NCBI GenBank assembly: GCA_021371955.1
Contig: JAJFVD010000005.1
Coordinates: 62,001 to 126,000, forward strand
Length of the DNA stretch: 64,000 nucleotides
Reading direction: 5' to 3'
Origin: Bacteroidales bacterium
GTDB lineage: Bacteria > Bacteroidota > Bacteroidia > Bacteroidales > UBA932
Each line of letters begins with the position of its first letter. Positions within the stretch are counted from its first letter, which is position 1. The translations under genes were made by a program, and so were the position numbers. This document shows positions 1-8,924 of the stretch, piece by piece. The notes under the pieces are model-generated. The model searched no databases, was not told the DNA's origin, and saw only the letters and a program-made list of their open reading frames with translations.

Positions 1-550
1 ATTCGATGGCGTCTTTTTCGGTATCAAACAAAAAGCTGTTAAACTCTTCATAAAGATCATCTACCTTATGTTCAATTTCTTTTATCTTGTTGCACTTCTT
101 AACAATAATTTCACTCTTTTTATTGATAAATTCAAGGTCTTTGACAATTTCGAGAAGAATTTTTGCATCCTCCATTATGTAGTCGACAATTGTAATAAGG
201 TCCTTGTGAGTTGCCTTAGGACGGTATATAACCTGTTTTCTGGCAGCATCGTGAATAAAATCGAGGAAGGTGTCAATTCTGGAAGCGAGGATATGTATGT
301 CCTCTCTTTCAAAAGGTGTTACAAAAGTCTTGTTAAGTTCATCGTAAATCTGTGCTGTGACTTTGTCTCCCTTAGTCTCAAGCTCTTTAATTTTCTTGTA
401 GTACTCTTTTTGCAGTTCCGGATTACTCTCGAGAAACAGAGATTTAAGATCTTCTGCTGCAACTTTAATTACCTCTAGTTGAGCGATATAAAGAGGGTAG
501 AACTTCTTCTCTTTTACTACAAATAACTGAAAAAATCTGTCTATTTTCAT
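1..550 (-). CDS. DUF47 / PhoU-like protein (putative Pit accessory), 3' end cut by window
   Basis: The reverse strand reads open from an ATG at 550 to the window edge, about 183 residues without a stop, beginning MKIDRFFQLFVVKEKKFYPL. The helical, charged pattern (GDKVTAQIYDELNKTFVTPF, then EDIHILASRIDTFLDFIHDA) is that of the DUF47 family, distant PhoU homologues that usually sit beside a Pit-type low-affinity phosphate permease and are thought to modulate it. The permease would be expected just outside the window to the left. The family is about 210-220 residues, so only a short C-terminal piece is missing. It lies in the same direction as htpG but is separated from it by a terminator hairpin, so it probably has its own promoter. 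Confidence 0.85.
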   Translation of the reverse strand, partial: MKIDRFFQLFVVKEKKFYPLYIAQLEVIKVAAEDLKSLFLESNPELQKEYYKKIKELETKGDKVTAQIYDELNKTFVTPFEREDIHILASRIDTFLDFIHDAARKQVIYRPKATHKDLITIVDYIMEDAKILLEIVKDLEFINKKSEIIVKKCNKIKEIEHKVDDLYEEFNSFLFDTEKDAIE

Positions 551-629
551 AAATTCATAAATTTGTTGCAAATGTAATACATGAGAATAAATTTAAGTAT
601 TTACACTTTTCATTCCCTTATAAAATTAA

Positions 630-660
630 CAAAAGCGTAACAAAATTTGTTACGCTTTTG
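630..660 (-). terminator. Terminator hairpin after htpG
   Basis: A perfect inverted repeat with 15-bp arms (CAAAAGCGTAACAAA and its complement) around one central base lies 22 bases past the htpG stop. The minus-strand downstream side is A/T rich rather than a pure U run, so it is a likely but not ideal intrinsic terminator separating htpG from the DUF47 gene. Confidence 0.65.
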
Positions 661-681
661 CGTCATAATTATGAAAATCCT

Positions 682-2730
682 TTATTTTATTAATGAAAGG
701 CTTCTTTTAACAAAGCGGCTTAAATCTTCGCCCTTAAGCATCCCGTTTGAAAGCAGGGCGAGGTCGCAAACCTGACGGATAAGGTCATTTTCTTTTCCGA
801 ATTTTGACATAAGTTCTTTTCTCTCTCCTTCCAACTTTTCAATTTCAGACTCTAATTTTTCCTTTTCATCCTTGTCTGCCTTGTCAATCTCTTCGTCTTT
901 GAGCTTTCCTGTCTTTTCGTTAATCTTGGCAAGCAAAGATTTAGGTTCAGCTAATTTATCGCCAATTTGCGTAATAGTACCTGAAAGACTTTCATCTTTT
1001 TCGTCAATAATCTTTTTAATTACCGGATGTTGATAGTTTACAGTAACGGTATATGATTCGGGTAATGAATTATAAAAATTCATTCCTCCGTTCATCGCAC
1101 TCATTTCCCTGTAACGCCTCATGAATTCGCTCCTTGTAATTAATACTGCACCGTCATTCTCACCAAGGTTTTCAATTACTACACTGTAGTGCGATCCTGC
1201 CGGCAGAGCTGCTTCAAAGGCAGCTGAGATATCTTTTTGCTCGTCCTGGGTAAGGTCAGGTTTTGTTAACTCTTCTTTAAGAATAAGTTTGTCTATATGA
1301 TCTGAGTCTACCCTTACAAAAGAACTGTCTTTAAATTTTGACTCAAGCAGATTTACAAAGTGAGCGTCTAACTGGCTGTCAAACAGCAATACATCATATC
1401 CTCTGTTTTTTGCGCTTTCGATATATGTGTATTGTTCCTGGGAATCAGTAGCGTAGAGATAAACAAGGCGTTTGTTTTTATCGGTCTGATTTGGCTCAAT
1501 TGCTGTTTTGTACTCTTCATAACTGAAGTATTTGCTGTCTGTATTTTTAAGCAGAGCAAACTTTTCTGCCCTTTCGGAAAATTTCTCATCTGTGAGCATT
1601 CCGTATTCAATGAAAAGCTTAAGATTATCCCACTTTTCTTCAAGTGACGGTCTCTCATTCTTGAAAAGATCTTCAAGCCTGTCTGCAACCTTCTTGGTTA
1701 TGTGGCTGGATATCTTTTTTACGTTTGAGTCGGACTGAAGGTAGCTTCTTGAAACGTTCAGAGGGATGTCCGGTGAATCAATGACACCGTGAAGCAAAGT
1801 CAGGAAGTCCGGAACAATGTTTTCTACAGAATCTGTAACAAAAACCTGATTGCAGTAAAGCTGAATCTTGTTTCTGGACATCTCTATCTTATCCTTGATT
1901 TTTGGGAAATAGAGTACTCCTGTTAGGTTGAAGGGGTAATCCACATTCAGATGGATGTAGAACAACGGGTCTTCCTGCATTGGATATAACTCTCTGTAGA
2001 AAGCCATATAATCTTCCTCTTTAAGGTCCGCTGGTTTTTTTGTCCAGAGAGGAGAGGGGTTATTTACAATTTTGTCTTTATCGGTATCAACCTGTTTGCC
2101 GTCTTTCCATTCGGTCTCTTTTCCAAATACAATTTCTACAGGCAGGAACTTGCAGTATTTATTGAGAAGGTAGTTGATTTTGTCCTTTTCGGCATAATCT
2201 TTTGATTCATCGTCAAGATGAAGAATAATATCCGTTCCTCTCTCTTTGCGTTTGCCTTTTGTCATTTCGTATGACGGATCTCCCAGGCAACTCCATTTTA
2301 CCGGCTCAGCACCTTCTTTCCACGATAATGTCTGAATTTCCACTTTCTTCGAAACCATGAAAGCCGAGTAGAATCCAAGGCCAAAATGACCTATGATATT
2401 ATTGAGCTGATCTTTGTATTTGTCCAGAAACTCGCCTGCACTGGAAAATGCAATCTGATTTATATATTTTTGGACCTCTTCCTCGGTCATGCCGATACCG
2501 TTATCGCTAACTGTAATTGTTCCCTTTTGGGGATCTGAGCTTATTTTTATCCTGATATCACCGGTTTCTCCTTTAAACTCTCCGGTAGATGAGATTGCTT
2601 TTAGCTTTTGAGTTGCATCGACAGCGTTTGAAATAAGTTCCCTCAGAAAAATTTCGTGATCGGAGTAGAGAAACTTCTTGATAATCGGAAAGATGTTTTC
2701 ACTTGTAACACCAATTGTCCCTTTTTGCAT
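682..2730 (-). CDS. htpG: Hsp90-family chaperone HtpG
   Basis: Cytosolic ATP-dependent chaperone of the Hsp90 family, 682 residues, close to the usual bacteroidal length. The N-terminal GHKL ATPase domain is complete: ELISNAVDA with the Mg-binding Asn at about residue 35, DNGIGM at 76-81 and the lid glycine motif GHFGLGF at 114-120. Middle and dimerisation domains follow. The C-terminal part carries a lysine/glutamate-rich stretch (about residues 600-650) predicted to be helical or coiled coil. The start MQKGTIGVTSENIFPIIKKF matches the family's usual start. The gene is monocistronic, with a terminator downstream and a leader that can pair with the start codon region (see the regulatory entry). 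Confidence 0.97.
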   Translation of the reverse strand: MQKGTIGVTSENIFPIIKKFLYSDHEIFLRELISNAVDATQKLKAISSTGEFKGETGDIRIKISSDPQKGTITVSDNGIGMTEEEVQKYINQIAFSSAGEFLDKYKDQLNNIIGHFGLGFYSAFMVSKKVEIQTLSWKEGAEPVKWSCLGDPSYEMTKGKRKERGTDIILHLDDESKDYAEKDKINYLLNKYCKFLPVEIVFGKETEWKDGKQVDTDKDKIVNNPSPLWTKKPADLKEEDYMAFYRELYPMQEDPLFYIHLNVDYPFNLTGVLYFPKIKDKIEMSRNKIQLYCNQVFVTDSVENIVPDFLTLLHGVIDSPDIPLNVSRSYLQSDSNVKKISSHITKKVADRLEDLFKNERPSLEEKWDNLKLFIEYGMLTDEKFSERAEKFALLKNTDSKYFSYEEYKTAIEPNQTDKNKRLVYLYATDSQEQYTYIESAKNRGYDVLLFDSQLDAHFVNLLESKFKDSSFVRVDSDHIDKLILKEELTKPDLTQDEQKDISAAFEAALPAGSHYSVVIENLGENDGAVLITRSEFMRRYREMSAMNGGMNFYNSLPESYTVTVNYQHPVIKKIIDEKDESLSGTITQIGDKLAEPKSLLAKINEKTGKLKDEEIDKADKDEKEKLESEIEKLEGERKELMSKFGKENDLIRQVCDLALLSNGMLKGEDLSRFVKRSLSLIK

Positions 2731-2773
2731 AGTATCTTATTATTAATTTAAAACAAATAATTATGCAAAAGGG
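2719..2773 (-). promoter_or_regulatory. Possible start-codon-masking hairpin in the htpG leader
   Basis: In the minus-strand transcript the leader segment CCCUUUUGCAUA (2773-2762) is complementary, with one bulged A, to UAUGCAAAAAGGG (2731-2719), which contains the htpG AUG. The 30-nt A/U-rich loop holds the ribosome-entry region. A hairpin of about 12 pairs that sequesters the start codon of a heat-shock gene has the layout expected of an RNA thermometer. This is inference from pairing only. Confidence 0.45.
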
Positions 2774-2790
2774 AAAATCAAAAGATGTAC

Positions 2791-2820
2791 CAAAGAGAAT
2801 ATAACAGGGAAATCTGACAA
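2791..2820 (-). promoter_or_regulatory. Candidate htpG promoter
   Basis: On the minus strand, TTG (2820-2818) is followed after 19 bases by TCTCTTTG (2798-2791), one mismatch from the Bacteroidetes -7 consensus TAnnTTTG. The predicted transcript start near 2784 would leave a leader of about 54 nt that includes both arms of the hairpin. Confidence 0.45.
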
Positions 2821-2840
2821 ATCGGCAGATACCCTCTATT

Positions 2841-4154
2841 CTATTTACAAACCATGATGTCGAGTATCATGGTATCGGTCTGTTTCATTCCCACAGAGCC
2901 AATAGATCCGAGGTTGCGAATCGTCTTCTCTATGTCTTTCTCGATTATTCCGTCATTTTCGGATATACAAATGTTGTCGAGGGCAAGAACCGCAGACTGA
3001 ACAGCAGATGAAACACCGGATGCTACTTTTAATGCACACCCGACTTTTGCTCCGTCACAAACCATCCCGGTTATGTTTCCTATCATATTTTTTATTGCAA
3101 AACAAACCTGATTGTAGTTTCCTCCTCTTAGGTAAACAATTCCGCACGCAGCTCCGGTTGATGCAATAACGCATCCGCACAGTGCAGACAATTTTCCCAG
3201 ATATCCCTTTATGTGGATGGCAATGAGGTGACTTAAGGTAATCGCTCTGGCAAGATCTTCATCGGAAGATTTCATTGTCTCTGCTGCTGCAATGACAGGC
3301 ATAGTTACAGTAATGCCCTGATTTCCGCTTCCGGAATTGCTCATTGCCGGCAGGATGCACCCGGCCATCCTGGCATCGGACGCAGCAGCGGTAACGGCCA
3401 TGGAATATGTCAGTAATCCCTTTCCGAATACGTTTTTATGAATGTTGTCGAGTATGGTTCTTCCTACCCGAAGCCCATATAAGTTTTGAAGACCTTCATT
3501 TGCGAGTGCTTTGTTCATTGTGACAGAGTCAAGCATAAATCTGATATCTTCAAAAGGCACTTCACAGACGAAATTATATATTGTTTTAATGTCAAGATTG
3601 TAGTCAAGAGTGCTCTTTTGTTCTGTGCTGCAGGACCCGTCTTCATTCTTTTGTCCGTCCGTTAGCTCAAATATCACTTTGCCGTCAAGAATTACTTTTC
3701 GGATTGAATCATGGTCATCCTCGATTATTGTTTCCGATGTATGACCGTTTGCCTTGCATTTTGCAGAAATATACAGTTTTTTTGTTGTTTTTGATAACGA
3801 AACAGATACTCTCTTTTCGTTAATCATCTCTTTTGCAGCTTCTATTGATAAAGAATCCAGATCCTTAAGAACTTCGAGTTTATACTCCGATTTTCCGCAT
3901 GTCACTCCAAGAGCTGCCGCTATATGAAGCCCTACCATTCCCGTACCCGGCACGCCAACGCCCATGCCGTTCTTGAGAATATTTGCACTCACGCTCACTT
4001 CTACTTTTTCCGGTTTATATCCAAGTTTTACAAGTGCCTCTGAAGAACTGGCAACTGCAAGAGATACTGCAATCGGTTCGGTACAGCCTAAAGCAGGTTT
4101 TACCTCTTTTTTTATCAGCTCAATTATTTCTGACTGTCTTTTTTTACTTACCAT
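2841..4154 (-). CDS. UPF0597/YhaM family, L-cysteine desulfidase-like (CyuA type)
   Basis: A 437-residue cytosolic protein of the serine dehydratase alpha-chain-like UPF0597 family, which includes the iron-sulfur enzyme converting L-cysteine to pyruvate, ammonia and sulfide. The family start is clear: KPALGCTEPIAVSLA with Cys24 as the first candidate cluster ligand, glycine-rich NGMGVGVPGTG, SNSGSGNQG in the middle and MVCDGAKVGCALK near the C terminus with further cysteines. Length is normal. It lies 2 bases after the large amidase-like gene, so the two are probably co-transcribed. Substrate is inferred from family; several members remain uncharacterised. Confidence 0.85.
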   Translation of the reverse strand: MVSKKRQSEIIELIKKEVKPALGCTEPIAVSLAVASSSEALVKLGYKPEKVEVSVSANILKNGMGVGVPGTGMVGLHIAAALGVTCGKSEYKLEVLKDLDSLSIEAAKEMINEKRVSVSLSKTTKKLYISAKCKANGHTSETIIEDDHDSIRKVILDGKVIFELTDGQKNEDGSCSTEQKSTLDYNLDIKTIYNFVCEVPFEDIRFMLDSVTMNKALANEGLQNLYGLRVGRTILDNIHKNVFGKGLLTYSMAVTAAASDARMAGCILPAMSNSGSGNQGITVTMPVIAAAETMKSSDEDLARAITLSHLIAIHIKGYLGKLSALCGCVIASTGAACGIVYLRGGNYNQVCFAIKNMIGNITGMVCDGAKVGCALKVASGVSSAVQSAVLALDNICISENDGIIEKDIEKTIRNLGSIGSVGMKQTDTMILDIMVCK

Positions 4155-4156
4155 TA

Positions 4157-7100
4157 TTATTTTTTGTCAAAGAAGTTGACTATCATCTTTATTAAAGAGT
4201 CCAGTTCCTCTTCTGTTTTCAATGTTTCTAAAGGGAATCCCAAAGCAACTGTTTTGTAAAATCCTGAATATGCAACACCCGCAGAAATATTATTGTCGGC
4301 ATAACGGAAAATTGTCCATGCACCATCTCCCGCAGGTTCAATGCCGTCCGGAGCTTCGGCGCAATATACAAGTTCGTTGGGAACTGTATGGAAAGAATAG
4401 TTTCCGCCGAAAGAGTAGGGGCTAGGTGCTCCTTTAACTGTTCCTGTTTTGCTTGCATAATGCGTTCTCCATTTGTATTTAAGAACGCTGGTTACAAAGT
4501 CTTGTGTCTCTTTGTCGTTGTTAATGCTGTCCCATACATCTGTCGCAATGAATGACCCAGAAATCAGAACATTGCCGCCAAGGGAAGTGTATTCGGAAAT
4601 AGCAGTTCGAAGACCTTTTGAAAATACTTCAAATTTTGGAGCGTTCACGCCTCTTCCGATTTTATACTGGCGCTGTTTGCCCATAATAAAATCGACCATT
4701 TTGTATCCTTTCAGGTCAATTGTACCTTTCTCCACTGACTCTCTGCTGCATGAAACAAAACTGAAACCGGCCCTGGCAAATGCCTTTCCATGAGTGTACG
4801 GATAATCAAAACTGTTTCCGGCTATTACTCTTGTTTCATAATCGGCATATGATGCTCCGAATCCCGGTGAATCATCGTCCATCCAGGGAATTTCCCTCCG
4901 GAATTCATATTGACTACCTATGTAGGAGATGTCCCTTAAGTATGGAACTCCGTGATCTTCAAAATCCATAAAACCGCCCATAGTAGTATCAGGTGTGGCG
5001 TAGCTCGTTGCAGCAGAAACTTTGTCAAATCCGTTTACAATAAGTATTTTTCCTTTTTCGTCCGGAGCCTGATAAACCGAAAGGATTTCTGATGGGAAGC
5101 TTTCTCCGCCTTTGTTTGCTGCCGTGATTCTGAACGAATAAATTTTTCCAGCCTCAATATCGACTGTTACACTGGTACCTTCGACAACTCTTCCGTTATC
5201 AAAACCTTCTCCGTTTAATCTTGTATATAAGATGTATTTTTCGGCTTTCGCAGTAGGCTCAAGTGTGTCGGTTACCGGAGTCCATCTCAGCAGAGCGATT
5301 CCACTGTGAAGTGTTGCAGAAAATTCTTTAACGGGAAGTGGCTGAACAATATAAGGAAGTCCGTCTTTTTGAGACAAAAACTTAAGCATTCCTTTGTAAA
5401 TTGCTCGTGAAACAGTAAACCGGAATTGAGGGTCCAGTCCGTATCTCATATCGGCAAGATTCTGATGGGAAAGAAGTTCAAGAAGCATTGTCGGTACAAC
5501 AGGAGTCCTTGATTCTGCATAAGATTTGTCCCAGATACCTCGTCTTTGCCATATTGGTTCGTAAGTAGCACGGATGTCTTCCACGATTTGACTTTGAATC
5601 ATATCTGTCAGATATCTGGCTGAAATCCTGTTTTCTCCGTTTGGATAGAGGTCTGACTCATTTGAAAAACGGGTATATATACCCAAAGTGCCAATAATTG
5701 AGTCGTTACGTGTCGTTCCAGCATCGGTATGGAATGCAAATGCCATATCAACAGGAATGTTCTTACCTTTTTCTTTTGGATTAAATTTTGATCCTCCGCT
5801 GATTACATTTACCCATCTTCCCCTTGACATGTAGTCATCGTTGTAATCATTGGCATTCTTTGTTGGCGAATAAATTGTATCGGAATAACCTGCCCATTGA
5901 AGCCAGTATCTCGATCCCTCTGTAAACCTCGGGTAACCGCTCTTTTCGGGAGAAACATTTATTGGTACTACAACTTTTTTGATTGGTTCAGTTGATGAAC
6001 TCGGCCTGTTCATTTCTGAACCCTGCTCGGAAGGCTTTCTGGCAATATTTCCCATTCCGCCGCCGAATTTTACTGCATCGGCAGATACAATCTCTCCTTT
6101 TTTATTCGAAAGGTTTGTGAGTTTTACATTCTGGCCTGTGTCTCCTTTTCTGAAATAAAATGTTCCCAGATATATCCATGTACTACCGCCCATTCTCTGA
6201 TTGACTCTGAATTTTGAAGATCCGGATGCGTGATTTACTGTATACTCTGCATTTTGGGTGCTTCCGGGAACAGACTGATAAGAAACATAGACAGCATATT
6301 CCCCGTTTTCAGGTATTGCAGGGGTCCATACGGCATAGCTCTGATTCCCTTTTTCAATTGTGTTAACAACTCTTGAACTGCCCATCCTGAATGGATTTTC
6401 GCCACTCAGATAAACTTCTTTGGGATTTCCAAAACCAAGAGAATCTGCATGGTTCCATCTTTTATCTCCAGATGACTCGCTATATCCCGAAGCCGAATTG
6501 TCATTATCAACGATTATTTCATTAATCTGAACATCTCTTTCTCTTGGCAGAAGAACTGATGCTCCCGCATTCTCCAGCATAGGAACCAGGAATGGAAGTA
6601 CATAGGACTGAGTATAAAGATCTTCTACTGTCTGAAAGATTCTGGCTCTCTGCCACTCCCAGCGGAGAAGCTTCTGTTCGTAATAATATCCGTGACTCTG
6701 CCAGATTGCAAGGTGCCTGTTTTGAAGTCCCATCGAGATTTTCAGAGGGGAAGATTCTTTTGTAATGAGGTTTTGTACAGGTTCTGCCGTTTTTTCTGCT
6801 TTTTTTCTTCTGTTTTTCGATTTTGAAACAACGGCCGGCTTCACCGGAGAATAAGCTTTGGATTTATCTTTGAAAAAAGGAGGTATAAATTCCTCAATTA
6901 CCGACTTGTTTGAATATACAAACAACGGAGAATTTTTATACTCTTGAGGAAGAAGCGATCGTACAACAGAATAGACATCCTCTACGTTTTCCTCCCGGAA
7001 GGAGTATTCGGAAAGAGGCGAATTAAAATAAAAATGAAGCGAATTTCCCTTTTTTTCAACAGAAAGAATTGCAATTTTACCGGCAACAAATGCTTTTGGC

Positions 7101-7225
7101 TTAAAATAGCTTTGCAGAGAATCTGCTATAGGTTTAAACTGCTCAATTTCGAGTTTTTGACCCGAGGCTTTTACTGAGTAAAGCGATGTCATCATAATAG
7201 TGACATAAAAGAGAATTCGTTTCAT
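4157..7225 (-). CDS. Modular exported amidase-like protein with golvesin/xanthan-lyase-type domain
   Basis: A 1022-residue exported protein with an N-terminal hydrophobic signal (residues 1-20). After a basic, low-complexity linker (about 130-150) comes IWQSHGYYYEQ, then a golvesin C-terminal-like or xanthan-lyase carbohydrate-binding type domain (about 230-390; YAVYVSYQSVPGS, WIYLGTFYF). Next is a catalytic-like segment resembling N-acetylmuramoyl-L-alanine amidase (AFAFHTDAG and TMLLELLSHQN), a fibronectin III-like domain (about 690-770) and a C-terminal domain with a Rossmann-like start (GKILIVNGFDKV). Such proteins are common in Bacteroidetes and often labelled xanthan lyase, but the amidase-like histidine and glutamate suggest cell-wall or glycan hydrolysis. 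The exact substrate cannot be told from sequence. Confidence 0.75.
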   Translation of the reverse strand: MKRILFYVTIMMTSLYSVKASGQKLEIEQFKPIADSLQSYFKPKAFVAGKIAILSVEKKGNSLHFYFNSPLSEYSFREENVEDVYSVVRSLLPQEYKNSPLFVYSNKSVIEEFIPPFFKDKSKAYSPVKPAVVSKSKNRRKKAEKTAEPVQNLITKESSPLKISMGLQNRHLAIWQSHGYYYEQKLLRWEWQRARIFQTVEDLYTQSYVLPFLVPMLENAGASVLLPRERDVQINEIIVDNDNSASGYSESSGDKRWNHADSLGFGNPKEVYLSGENPFRMGSSRVVNTIEKGNQSYAVWTPAIPENGEYAVYVSYQSVPGSTQNAEYTVNHASGSSKFRVNQRMGGSTWIYLGTFYFRKGDTGQNVKLTNLSNKKGEIVSADAVKFGGGMGNIARKPSEQGSEMNRPSSSTEPIKKVVVPINVSPEKSGYPRFTEGSRYWLQWAGYSDTIYSPTKNANDYNDDYMSRGRWVNVISGGSKFNPKEKGKNIPVDMAFAFHTDAGTTRNDSIIGTLGIYTRFSNESDLYPNGENRISARYLTDMIQSQIVEDIRATYEPIWQRRGIWDKSYAESRTPVVPTMLLELLSHQNLADMRYGLDPQFRFTVSRAIYKGMLKFLSQKDGLPYIVQPLPVKEFSATLHSGIALLRWTPVTDTLEPTAKAEKYILYTRLNGEGFDNGRVVEGTSVTVDIEAGKIYSFRITAANKGGESFPSEILSVYQAPDEKGKILIVNGFDKVSAATSYATPDTTMGGFMDFEDHGVPYLRDISYIGSQYEFRREIPWMDDDSPGFGASYADYETRVIAGNSFDYPYTHGKAFARAGFSFVSCSRESVEKGTIDLKGYKMVDFIMGKQRQYKIGRGVNAPKFEVFSKGLRTAISEYTSLGGNVLISGSFIATDVWDSINNDKETQDFVTSVLKYKWRTHYASKTGTVKGAPSPYSFGGNYSFHTVPNELVYCAEAPDGIEPAGDGAWTIFRYADNNISAGVAYSGFYKTVALGFPLETLKTEEELDSLIKMIVNFFDKK

Positions 7226-7274
7226 TTTAAATCGGATTATTGAATTGCAAAAATAGCTAAAAATCCAATCCCTG

Positions 7275-7306
7275 TTGGAGTTTTAATTATTAAAAGATTA
7301 AATTTG
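7275..7306 (+). promoter_or_regulatory. Candidate promoter for the TlpA-like/desulfhydrase pair
   Basis: TTG (7275-7277) and a perfect TAnnTTTG element, TAAATTTG (7299-7306), are separated by 21 bases. A start about six bases downstream would give a leader of about 26 nt before the ATG at 7339. The TTG lies in a small hairpin-forming sequence (CCAATCCCTGTTGG) of the divergent intergenic region. Confidence 0.5.
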
Positions 7307-7338
7307 CATAGATAGGAAAATATCAAAACTTAAAATAC

Positions 7339-7935
7339 ATGAAAACGAAACTTTTAGCTATTCTCATTGTGTCACTCGCTCTTTTATCCTGCCGGAACAA
7401 TAAAGGTAATGCATTATCAGAAAATGGAATCTCAGACACTTCATCTGTTAAAAGCGACTCTTTAATTGCAGACAGCAGGGGATATATTGTTAAGGTTGGT
7501 GATATGGCTCCCGATTTTGAAATCGAGTATATCGGCGGGAAGAAAATCATGCTGTCATCCCTAAAGGGCAAACTTGTTATGCTTCAGTTTACTGCAAGCT
7601 GGTGTGGCGTATGCCGTAAAGAGATGCCGTTCATTGAATCTGAAATCTGGCTAAAAAATAAAAAAAATCCAAAGTTTATACTGCTTGGAATTGATTTTAA
7701 AGAGACTCCGGAAGTTACAGCAAAATTTGCCGCAGACATGAAGATAACATATCCTGTTACACTTGATACTGCCGGTACTAAGTTCGCCCTGTTTTGTGGT
7801 CCGGATGCAGGTGTGACAAGGAACATTATCATAGACAAAGACGGTAGGATTGTATTATTGACGAGACTATTTGAAGAGGCGGAATTCAATGGTATGGTAA
7901 AGTTTATAAATGAAGAATTAAATAAAATGAAATAA
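7339..7935 (+). CDS. TlpA-like thioredoxin-fold lipoprotein
   Basis: A 198-residue thiol-disulfide oxidoreductase-like lipoprotein. The N terminus is a lipoprotein signal with lipobox LLSC (Cys18), followed by a polar linker to about residue 50 and a TlpA/ResA-type thioredoxin domain. The domain starts at GDMAPDFEIEYIGGKK and has the redox motif WCGVC (Cys89, Cys92). It is probably anchored on the periplasmic side of the inner membrane or in the outer membrane, where it would reduce or exchange disulfides. The next gene starts 8 bases after its stop, indicating an operon. The partner cannot be inferred from sequence. Confidence 0.88.
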   Translation: MKTKLLAILIVSLALLSCRNNKGNALSENGISDTSSVKSDSLIADSRGYIVKVGDMAPDFEIEYIGGKKIMLSSLKGKLVMLQFTASWCGVCRKEMPFIESEIWLKNKKNPKFILLGIDFKETPEVTAKFAADMKITYPVTLDTAGTKFALFCGPDAGVTRNIIIDKDGRIVLLTRLFEEAEFNGMVKFINEELNKMK

Positions 7936-7943
7936 TCCAAATT

Positions 7944-8924
7944 ATGGCATCTAAACTTAACATGGCAAACCTGCCAACTAAAATAGAAAAAGCAGAGAGA
8001 CTCTCAAAAGAGTGGGGCGTGAATTTATATATTAAGAGAGACGACCAGACAGGAAGTGAGATATCCGGCAATAAGATAAGAAAGCTGGAGTATCTTCTTA
8101 AAGAGGCTTTGGACGGAGGTTTTGACACAATCATCACAACGGGAGGTATTCAGTCAAACCACTGCCGGGCAACAGCTGCCGCAGCAACAATGCTGGGACT
8201 TAAATCGGTGTTGCTGCTCAGGATTAATGAACCTCCGAGAGTTGAAGGCAACTACTTTCTTGACAAATTGTTCGGAGCAGAAGTAAGATATTGTACACCC
8301 GATGAATATAAGGATTCAAGGGATATAATAATGGCAGGCATTGGAGAAGAACTCGCTAAGAAGGGCAGAAAGTGCTACATAATTCCTGAAGGGGCATCCA
8401 ATGGTCTTGGAAGCATGGGCTACTACGGCGCTATGGAAGAGATTTGCAATCAGGAAAAAGAGAAAGGGATTAAATTTGACACTGTCGTTGTTGCGGTAGG
8501 TTCCGGAGGGACATATTCCGGCCTGTGTATTGCAAACAAGGCCCTTAATCTTAACAAAAGAGTGATAGGATTTGCTGTTTGTGACGATTCGGAATACTTC
8601 ACAAACAGGATAGATAAAATTAACCAGGAGGCAGGAAGGCTGGCAGGGAAGGAGTGGAACATGTCAACTGCAGACATAGAAATCAATGATAAATATGTTG
8701 GAATCGGATATGCCCTGAGCCGCCCCGAGGAGCTTAAATTTATCGCGGAAATCTCTTCCAAAGAAGCACTGGTGCTTGATCCTGTCTATACGGGAAAAGC
8801 GATGTACGGCTTATATAATGAAATTAAAGCCGGCAATGTTGCAGCCGGCTCCAATGTCCTGTTTATACATACCGGAGGTTTGTTCGGTCTGTTTCCAAAG
8901 CAGGGTCAGTTTGATTTCATATAG
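7944..8924 (+). CDS. PLP-dependent D-cysteine desulfhydrase / ACC deaminase family
   Basis: A 326-residue cytosolic enzyme of the tryptophan synthase beta fold, the subfamily containing D-cysteine desulfhydrase and 1-aminocyclopropane-1-carboxylate deaminase. SGNKIRK carries the predicted PLP lysine (Lys44), TTGGIQSNHCR (about 66-75) is the conserved substrate/phosphate loop, and VAVGSGGTYSG is the glycine-rich PLP phosphate site. D-cysteine or another small D-amino acid is the likeliest substrate because ACC deaminases are rare in anaerobes, but the residues seen do not decide it. It follows the TlpA-like gene and converges with P5C dehydrogenase, the two 3' ends overlapping by 19 bases. Confidence 0.85.
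   Translation: MASKLNMANLPTKIEKAERLSKEWGVNLYIKRDDQTGSEISGNKIRKLEYLLKEALDGGFDTIITTGGIQSNHCRATAAAATMLGLKSVLLLRINEPPRVEGNYFLDKLFGAEVRYCTPDEYKDSRDIIMAGIGEELAKKGRKCYIIPEGASNGLGSMGYYGAMEEICNQEKEKGIKFDTVVVAVGSGGTYSGLCIANKALNLNKRVIGFAVCDDSEYFTNRIDKINQEAGRLAGKEWNMSTADIEINDKYVGIGYALSRPEELKFIAEISSKEALVLDPVYTGKAMYGLYNEIKAGNVAAGSNVLFIHTGGLFGLFPKQGQFDFI

Noticed and set aside
68..478. Plus-strand frame of 136 codons at the left edge
   Set aside because: It is antisense to the DUF47 gene, whose reverse-strand protein has a clear family pattern; the plus-strand product is cysteine/phenylalanine rich and resembles no protein.
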